From: Rhyacophila brunnea
Lineage: Eukaryota > Arthropoda > Insecta > Trichoptera > Rhyacophilidae
Direction of reading: 5' to 3'
NCBI GenBank assembly: GCA_022495005.1
Contig: JAGYXB010000665.1
Coordinates: 1,612,001 to 1,676,000, forward strand
Length of the DNA stretch: 64,000 nucleotides
This document shows, one piece after another, positions 56,776-64,000 of the stretch. The notes below the pieces were generated by a model. That model did no database searches, was not told the DNA's origin, and was given only the letters and a program-made list of their open reading frames with translations. Numbering within the stretch: position 1 is the first letter of the stretch; each line of letters begins with the position of its first letter. The translations under genes were made by a program, and so were the position numbers.

Positions 56776-57129
56776 AATGAGTCACTCTGTCTGCGATGCA
56801 GCTCCAGTCTATTTTTAGATTATTGTTTTCAAAATACAAAAGTTAGTGTTAGGTTTCCTGTAAATTTGTCAATGCACGTTTAAAATAATAAAACGTATGT
56901 CTCGTCTAGTATAATATATCATTAGTTTTCAACACAATCAGTGAAACCATGGATAAATAATTCGCCCCTTTTTCAAATAGGTTGTGCACCACTGGCTTAA
57001 ATCATAATATTGTAGGTACATAATTGGCACCTACCACCCAGGTGCGCACACAAAGGAACGAAAAAATACAATATTTTTAGGTGAATATAACATTACTGCT
57101 TTTTCTTCCTCGGCGGGACTTCACAACTG

Positions 57130-57560
57130 ACGATCGTGACCCGGATGATTTGGCCATCGGGCAGTTTTAGTAGTATATTTTAAGTATCCTTATCATGTGT
57201 GGACAACCTTTGGCAGGTCTTGGCCTCTTTCAAAAACTTCCTCCTTCCTGGACGACCCAGCGCCGACCGACACTCTCCGGTTGCTTTGACCGAGCATTCT
57301 TAAATCTCCTGTGGCGCAATCCAACCATCTCAATTTCTACCGTCCAGGTCCTGTCTTGCTCTCGGGGGTTGCGTACACAGCTCGGATTGTTGGTATATCC
57401 TCCGGCATTATATGGACGTTGCCGATGAAACGCAGTATCTGCATGTTCATATTATGCCACGTGATATGTTCACCCTTTTAAAGTGTGTACAGCACCTCAT
57501 CACGTAAATACGTCCATTTTTTTTGACCTGCGCTTTCAACCAGGTAACTATCGATATAAT
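57130..57560 (-). pseudogene. RTE-type retrotransposon relic
   Basis: Minus-strand frames read FIGNVHIMPED, KLRWLDCATGDLRMLGQSNR and GQDLPKVVHT. They correspond to the WLGHV...RWLD..DLR.LG...LLEEA.TH tail of RTE reverse transcriptases. It is shifted in several places and clearly dead. Confidence 0.5.
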
Positions 57561-57691
57561 ATTAAAATTGTATCGTTCTTCTCGCAATGTAGTAGAGGCT
57601 CGTATTTTAATTCGCTTCTTTCATAAATTTAACATTCTATAGGTAGCTAAAATGCTACCTGCGGCGCAATTTTGTTTAGTTTTCATTAACA

Positions 57692-59556
57692 TCTCTATAT
57701 ATATAAAAATCTCGTGTCACGATGTTTGTGGTCAAACTCCTCCGAAATGGCTCGACCGATTTTTATGAATTTTTTTATGTATATTTTTTAGGTATGAGAA
57801 TAGGTCAACAAGTATATTGCATACTGCTAGGTGATTAGGGTATCTCTATCCAGAAAATTTTTCTTTTATTTTTTTGACAATTTATTTTTTGTATTTTTTT
57901 TATTATTTTGCATAAAAAAATATATATAACTCCAAATTTTCAGCCTCCTACCCTTACCCTCCCATTTTTTTAACGCGATTATATTATTTTTGTATGAACA
58001 AATTTAACCGTCGTTCGTATTTCAAACAGAACGAAATTATTTATGTTGTTGAATGACAGATGGCGCTACATCCGAGAATAATTCAAGAGAAGCGACGCGT
58101 CATTTTGACATTTCATTCGGCATATCACAACGCAGTGCGTGCAAAATTTTGTACGATTTATTTTAATTTATCTATTTTTATGTGCGTGTATCAAAGTCAC
58201 AATGCCAGCAAGACGCAAGGGGGGCCATTTGGGCCGTCGAACGAATACAGCAACAAACATGCGAAATAGTAGAGCAGAAAGAACAGACGAACAAATCCAA
58301 CAAGATAACAAAAATTTGCGTGTAAGCATGTCGCAATTGCGTGCATCTCAATCACAAGAGACACGAGCTGAACGAAATCAACAACGACAATTGGAACGGA
58401 GCCAAGCGCGCCGGTTCGTAGTTAACACACGCAGAGCAAATAACCGACAACGCCAACAAGTACATCGAACATTTATATCCGCTTCATTCCTTCGTCTCGC
58501 ATTCGAGTACGAGCCAGATATTGAATATTCCGCTCATCCGAAAGTGCTGATTGGTGATATGGACAAAGAATGTCCCCATTGTCATGCGCTCAAATTCAAA
58601 CATGAGCCGGGATGTGTTGCGCATCAGGAAAAGTGCAACTACCAGAAATTGAGATACCACCAGAACCATTGAACGGCTTGCTCATCGGCACGGTTCCAGA
58701 TTCAAACCTGTTCCTGAAGTCCATTCGCACATTCAATTCATGCTTCAAATGACTTCGTTCGGAGCAACAGAAATAGTTCACAATACTGCGGCAAATGGTC
58801 AACAATTCCATTCTACGTTCAAAATCAAAGGCCAAGTATACCACAAGTAGGCTCATTGCTGCCAATGCCAAACGAGCCACATAAATTTTTACAAATCTAC
58901 TTCATGGGCGGTGAGGACATCAATCATGTGGATGCACGTTGCGGCTACAATAGCCTCAATTCGCCTAATGCCAGGCGCATCGTCGGCAAACTGGACGCCC
59001 TGTTGAATGAGCTCAATGAATTATTGAAATTCTTTAAAGCACACATGCACGAATTGCAAAGTGACAATCACGCTATTGTCATCAATCCTAATAAAACACC
59101 AGCTGGAGAGCACGTGCGTCGATTCAATGTGCCTGTTGTTGACGACATTGCTGGAATCATGGTTGGCGACCACACATCGACGCGAGAAATCGTGATTCGA
59201 AGAAGAAACAATAATCTGGAGTTCATCGCTGACACACACCGTTCATATGACGCTCTCCAATATCCGCTAATTTTCTGGAAGGGACAAGACGGATATTGCA
59301 TAAACATTAAATAACGAGATCCTGTCACAGGTAATTCATTCATTATGAACATCATTACTCATTTTGAATTGAGAAAATGAATGGTTGATGTTTTTTTGTT
59401 TTTATCGGCGGTCATCGTCTACAGCGCTCTATTCCTCTTTCTGTTATAGATCCCATCCCCACACACTTACGATACATTCGTTATTTTTTATTTAACAACC
59501 AAAATATTCACTAGAAATAATTTATATGGCAGAACAACGTTTGCCGGGTCAGCTAG
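57692..59556 (+). mobile_element. Helitron, internally deleted
   Basis: The 5' end TCTCTATATATATAAAAATC follows a host A. The 3' end GGGTCAGCTAG is followed by T, so the element ends in CTAG and sits between A and T as Helitrons do. A hairpin GGCAGAAC-AAC-GTTTGCC lies 11 bp before the end (59528-59545). It carries the N-terminal part of the Helitron protein but no Rep HUH or helicase motifs. It would be mobilised only in trans. Confidence 0.88.
58202..59310 (+). pseudogene. Helitron Rep/helicase protein, N-terminal part
   Basis: The ATG at 58202 opens MPARRKGGHLGRRTNTATN and an Arg/Gln-rich region, then FEYEPDIEYSAHP, DKECPHCHALKF and a frameshift near 58640. The other frame continues LPEIEIPPEPLNGLLIGTVP and SFGATEIVHNTAANGQQFHS to a stop near 58847. 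A third frame gives PNEPHKFLQIYFMGGEDINH and YDALQYPLIFWKGQDGYCIN to a TAA. These blocks are the pre-Rep and early Helitron_like_N region. At least two frameshifts disable it. Confidence 0.85.
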
Positions 59557-59836
59557 TAAAATATAATATAATATATCACTAGCAGAAATGGTGTTGCATC
59601 TAAGTAGTGTAGAATGTTTAGGTAAATAGACAATAATTATAAACACACTGTTCGTTAAATACCCTCTTGACCATTTTTTGGTATTTTTTTCATGGTAACG
59701 AGTGTCTGAGATCTGAATATTATGAGGAATGTAACTGGAAATTAGTGATACTGACTAGATTTTGTTAACCACCCTCATACAGCCGTAAAAATCTATAATT
59801 TAATTATTATATTATTATGGATACATGGTTATTTTA

Positions 59837-60313
59837 CCACGTTTTTATTAGCTCGTATTCTTGTTTGTCCAGCACACATTTTTTCTTGTGTGTCCAGTAC
59901 AATTTTTTTCTTGTTTGTCCAAGATTTGTATTGGACGATTGAAGATTTTTAACTAACTTCCCGATTGTCTAGACTCTAGACATTTGAAACTTTTAGAATA
60001 TAATTCAGAACACGACGACAATGCATTCTTTTAATACTTTTAGCCATTTTTAAGCAGAATTGAATTCATTTTCTGTTAATTCTGTTTTGTATGGAAAGTT
60101 ATTTCTGAAAAAATTCGTAAAAAGTAAAACACTAGATATTATTGGTTGCTAAGGGGGTCCTAGCAACTAACTTATGAATACTCTACATAATTATGATATA
60201 CTTACCTGCGTTACTATGGGAATTAGTATGAAATGTCAAAATGTCATTTCAATATTTATTAATACATAGAATTGTCAATTTTATATGATTCAACAGAAAA
60301 TTTAAAAACGTGG
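59837..60313. mobile_element. TA-flanked MITE, uninterrupted copy
   Basis: CCACGTTTTTATTAGCTCGT to ATTTAAAAACGTGG, flanked by TA (59835-59836 and 60314-60315). Length 477 bp. It is the empty-site reference for the copy at 45372-46390: the sequence TGTCATTTCAATATTTATTA here has no insert. It contains a local tandem variation of TTGTTTGTCCA. Confidence 0.88.
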
Positions 60314-60459
60314 TAGGTTTAGGTTTAGGGTAAGTTCTTTTTATCTTGTAATTATTTCTTTACGTTTTATACGTCATACTATCACATGACCCACATTTTC
60401 ATATATGTGGTTTTTTTTTAACAATTCATATACGATTAAATTGACTCACTGCGCATGTC

Positions 60460-60531
60460 GGCTCAATGGTCTAGGGGTATGATTCTCGCTTTGGGTGCGA
60501 GAGGTCCCGGGTTCAAATCCCGGTTGAGCCC
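60460..60531 (+). tRNA. tRNA-Pro (TGG)
   Basis: GGCTCAATGGTCTAGGGGTA starts a 72-nt cloverleaf. The anticodon stem and loop TCTCGCTTTGGGTGCGAGA has TGG, and the T arm CCGGGTTCAAATCCCGG is perfect. Acceptor GGCTCAA pairs with TTGAGCC. A TTTTT terminator follows at 60534. Confidence 0.95.
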
Positions 60532-60539
60532 GATTTTTG

Positions 60540-61190
60540 CTTCGGTTTTATATATTTTTTTTAATAAAAATTTAATCAAAGTGTTGGAAGATAAGTTTCA
60601 ACAAAACATTCTTAGAGATAGATAGTATACAATTATTTTACAATTTGTAAGACTTCTGAATTGTACACATTTATAGTAAATGCTTTTGCATAGGTAAGTA
60701 CTTGCTTACTTGGATATTTTATATGATAAAAAACGTCTTGCATACAATTAGTTTATGAAAGTGGGATAGAGTAGGAATTAAATTTACCTTGCTAAATATT
60801 TGCAATATAAGCCCCCCACAAAAATATGAAGAACGTGCTTGTTATGTTGAGAAATGAAAAACAATTAATCGTTAAAGTACATACCTACGCTCCTCAAATA
60901 AATTTTCTTATGATAGACGGTGCTGATTCCTCGTTGTTTATTAATTGTTTGTGTTCCTTAGCTTGTGTCTTTCTTGGAATAAATTATTATTCTGCCCACC
61001 AACCTACCTATATGTTGTCTCTTATCTTCGGTTACGCAGTTACTGTATCGTACCAGACACTCAGTTAATCTTATGGGAAAACTGGTGAAAGGTAAGTACT
61101 TACAAATATTTGCAAAACAATCGCACAATAATAAATAATAATATTTGCTTACTTTCAGCTTCCGGTGGGGTGAAATAAAATTGGGCGTAG
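60540..61190. other. No recognised feature
   Basis: AT-rich. The open frame at 60826-61068 (plus) has no domain. No regulatory element could be supported. Confidence 0.25.
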
Positions 61191-61194
61191 CGGG

Positions 61195-61585
61195 CCTTAT
61201 GCCAACAGAGAACCTAGCGAAAAAATACGAAGCTTGCAATTTGAGATTTTTATTTATTTTCATTTTAGGTATGGTCCCAATAATGAAGCTTGACTTGATA
61301 TAAATAAAAAGGATTTCAAGTTATACACATTTATATTTTTATAAAAATCGATGTTTTTTAAAATAAATATAAAAAATATTAAAACGATGAATTAGTTAAA
61401 AATCTAAACGTTAAAAAATAATTTTAATAATAAATATGACCATAAAATATAATGTAAGTAATAAGATGTGACCCTGCAACAAATTCACAAATTATTGAGT
61501 TTAGAAGTTTTAAAGTTTATCTTGCAAAATTGCAAGCTTCATATTTTTCCGATAGGTTCTCTGTTGGCATAAGGATCCCACTTAA
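61195..61585. mobile_element. TTAAGGGGG-family hairpin, left neighbour
   Basis: Right end GGATCCCACTTAA and terminal block CTCTGTTGGCATAAGGATCC are the complement of the left ATGCCAACAGAGAACCTAGC. The outermost left bases are decayed. It shares its right-hand TTAA (61582-61585) with the next element, indicating that one inserted at the edge of the other. Confidence 0.75.
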
Positions 61586-62433
61586 GGGGGAGACGCATGC
61601 CAGCAGAGAACCTAGCGGAAATATACGAAGCTTGCAATTTGAGATTTTTTTTTGATAATTTACAATTTCAACTGTATTATTTAATAAATATGTATCCGAA
61701 AACATTAAAAAGATTTTTTATTTTTTTTTAAACTTAAAGATAAACTTACAATTGTAAAAAAATGTAATAAAATGTGAATTCGTTGCAGGGTCAAATCTTA
61801 TTATTGCATTATATTTTATGGTCATAATTATCATTAAAATTTAGTTTATTAAGTTTTAGATTTTATGTGGTGTAGATTTTTGACTAATTCATCGTTTTAA
61901 TATTTTTTATATATATTTTAAAAACATCGATTTTTATAAAAATATAAATGTGTATAACTTGAAATCCTTTTTATTTATATCAACTCGAGCTTCAATATTG
62001 TGACCATGCCTAAAATAAAATTTGATATAAATAAAAAGGATTTCAAGTTATACACATTTATATTTTTTTTAAAATCGATGTTTTTTAAAATATATATAAA
62101 AAATATTAAAACGATGAATTAGTCAAAAATCTACACCACATAAAATCTTAAACTTAATAAACTAAATTTTAATAATAAATATGGCCATAAAATATATTGT
62201 AATAATAAGATTTGACCCTGCAACGAATTCACATTTTATTACATTTTTTTACAATTGCCAGTTTATCTTTAAATTTAAAAAAAATAAAAAATCTTTTTAG
62301 TGTTTTCAGATACATATTTATTAATTACTACAGTTGAAATTGTAAATTATCAAAAAAAATCTCAAATTGCAAGCTTCGTATTTTTCCGTTAGGTGCCTCT
62401 TTTCGCCTCTGATAGTATAAGCATCCCCCTTAA
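61582..62433. mobile_element. TTAAGGGGG-family hairpin, long copy
   Basis: From TTAAGGGGGAGACGCATGCC to AAGCATCCCCCTTAA, 852 bp, arms of about 400 bp in inverted orientation meeting near 62000. The left arm is nearly identical to 7355-7740. The shorter element at 7355-7830 is explained as this one with the centre and part of the right arm deleted. No coding capacity. Confidence 0.85.
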
Positions 62434-62499
62434 GGCTCTTTGCCAAGGTTTAAATTTTTTTAATGCCGCACACATAGGTATAGCGCAGGTTACTTAGGG

Positions 62500-62590
62500 C
62501 CAAGACCACACAAGGGGGGGGGGCTGATAGGGCTCTAGCCTGGGGGCCCGGGCTTAGGGGGCCCGGTGTGGCGACCAGCTAAATGAGATG
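62500..62590. repeat. GC-rich element end
   Basis: GGGGGGGGGGCTGATAGGGC then TCTAGCCTGGGGGCCCGGGC and GGGGGGCCCGGTGTGGCGACC match, in reverse complement, the right ends at 46240-46277 and 46955-47010. Only one end of the element is seen. Confidence 0.6.
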
Positions 62591-62599
62591 GACAGAAAA

Positions 62600-63670
62600 A
62601 AAGAGACTTTATAAATTATTGACAATTGCGTTTGATTTAAAGCTCAAATTGCAAACATATAAAAATACGCAGCGACAAAAAGCGATTACTTTGCGGGTGG
62701 TGTTTATGAGTTTATGATGTGTGGGCCATGGATGTGGGGGCCATGGCCAAAACACAAGTGCTGCAAATTGCCGCCCTCTATTTGTTTGTCACTAGCAGCA
62801 TATCGAATATTTTCCAGATTCTCCCTATAAATACCAATCACCGGGATGGGTGAACCTGCTCTTTTCGGCATAGTTTCTCAAATCTCGGCCCACCTTACGT
62901 ACATGACCCCGTCACACCAGACGTCACTGAAACTACCCTCATTTAGATATTGAATACATTTATTGTGTACCTACTTCGACATAATAATTATCTTCTTGGA
63001 AGTAGGTACATATTGTTGAAATCAGTAAAGTTAGATTCTTACTAAGGTGAGATAGGTGCTGCTCAGTGAGAGGAAACATTGGTACATCAATGTTCAATGA
63101 GATTAATTATTATTATCATCGATTGTCAGTATTATCATTGTAATCCATGTATGTACGTAGGTATTTAAAATTTTCAGTGATTTTTAAAAAAAACAACAGC
63201 CCTTATAACCATTCCTACAGTTTTCTTGACGACATCTACTGTTTATACTTTAAATAAAATGCTATTTTGAATGTCACATGGTTGGAAATTGTACAATAGA
63301 TGACTCAAAAAAAATAGGTGTCGTCATTATTTTAATTACATAATGGTAATGTTAAAACTTAGTATACATTAAACATTAATTTTAAAATATTGCTAAAATT
63401 ACTGTTTCAACAAAATGAAAACTGTGGAATTAAATTTAGGTACAACAAAAATATATTTTTAAATAATTGTATAATGTACACTAGTGAGTAGTGACATCTG
63501 TATGGGTTGTCTATTATGAATATTAAACATTTGCTTAATAAATTTAGCCAACCTAAAAAACATAAAATGTTTTCGTTTTCGTAAGTTTGTGTAATTTATT
63601 TTATTGTAATATGCAAAATGAAGTTAGTTGACAATACAATCTAAGTTTACGTTAAATTTAATCTTCAAAA
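62600..63670. other. Region upstream of the ZAD gene
   Basis: AT-rich. It should contain the promoter and 5' UTR of the gene at 63672. CTAGTGAGTAGTGACATCTG near 63480 is a plausible but unproven start-site region. No repeat recognised. Confidence 0.3.
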
Positions 63671-63671
63671 A

Positions 63672-64000
63672 ATGTCTTTAATTTGGGAAAAGTGGTGTAG
63701 ATTATGCGCAAAAGATCATGATTGCACGATCGGATTGTTCTTGGATACGCGCGGATCTGACTTTATGCTCAGAATTTCAAAATATCTTTATATACAGGTG
63801 TGACATTAGCTTCGTATTGTAAATGACATTTACTACAGGGTATTTATGATATTACTTTACAAGATTTCATTCGTTTTATTCAGGTAGAGAAACACAATGA
63901 TCTACCGAATTTCATCTGCGTCAAATGCTCTGAAATATTGGCTAATTTTGATGTGTACGCGAATCGATGCGAAAGAGTACAGTTGATGTTCCATACTCTT
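63672..64000 (+). CDS. ZAD zinc-finger protein, N-terminus (partial)
   Basis: ZAD domains are insect-expanded dimerisation modules at the start of C2H2 zinc-finger transcription factors. Exon 1 (63672-63797) starts in good context (CAAAAAATG) and encodes MSLIWEKWCRLCAKD and LFLDTRGSDFMLRISKYLYI. The donor CAG|GTGTGA and acceptor TTCAG|GTAGAG define an 86-bp intron (63798-63883). Exon 2 continues in phase 0 with VEKHNDLPNFICVKCSEILA and runs off the window edge. The four zinc ligands C9, C12, C54 and C57 are present. DNA-binding fingers would lie beyond the window. Confidence 0.85.

Overview
The window is eukaryotic nuclear DNA, AT-rich and full of interspersed repeats, with spliced genes and dispersed tRNA genes. 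A membrane-anchored UDP-glycosyltransferase (UGT), a ZAD zinc-finger gene start, RTE retrotransposon relics, hAT, pogo and P-type DNA transposons, a Helitron and frequent TAGGTAGGTACC-like runs all point to an insect. I favour Lepidoptera; a hemipteran is not excluded. Assignment rests on pattern recognition, not a search.

Only two host protein-coding genes are well supported. A complete four-exon UGT gene (519 codons after splicing) lies on the minus strand from 27079 down to 15708. Its introns hold a fragment of a Jockey/R1-type LINE, an RTE relic, several MITEs and a 1.4 kb near-perfect palindrome. At the far right edge (63672 to the end) the first two exons of a ZAD-type zinc-finger gene start on the plus strand. 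Four tRNA genes look functional: Asp(GTC) near 2.9 kb, two identical Gly(GCC) genes at 36.6 and 39.9 kb, and Pro(TGG) at 60.5 kb.

The rest is mostly mobile DNA. The best preserved piece is a 3.34 kb pogo/Tc1-mariner-type transposon (40217-43556) with TA target duplications, terminal inverted repeats, repeated GGCTGAC-type subterminal motifs and an uninterrupted 755-residue transposase (Psq-type HTH, DDD catalytic triad, C-terminal PHD finger). A decayed but still correctly spliceable P-superfamily (THAP9-like) transposase gene is at 32.0-35.0 kb. An internally deleted Helitron with recognisable ends is at 57.7-59.6 kb. A 2.45 kb foldback element at 52.1-54.5 kb encodes pieces of a conserved but unclassified transposon-type protein. 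hAT-type MITEs with exact 8-bp target duplications occur at 28.8, 36.0, 43.9 and 46.5 kb, and one with 7 of 8 matching bases at 44.6 kb. A TTAA-flanked hairpin family (TTAAGGGGG ends) recurs at 7.4, 16.1, 20.9, 31.2, 61.2 and 61.6 kb, and tRNA-derived SINEs at 5.1, 10.0 and 50.8 kb.

The layout is a sparse-gene, repeat-dense region in which elements are often nested inside one another (30.8-31.2, 45.4-47.3, 61.2-62.4 kb). Intervals without a recognised feature are listed as such.
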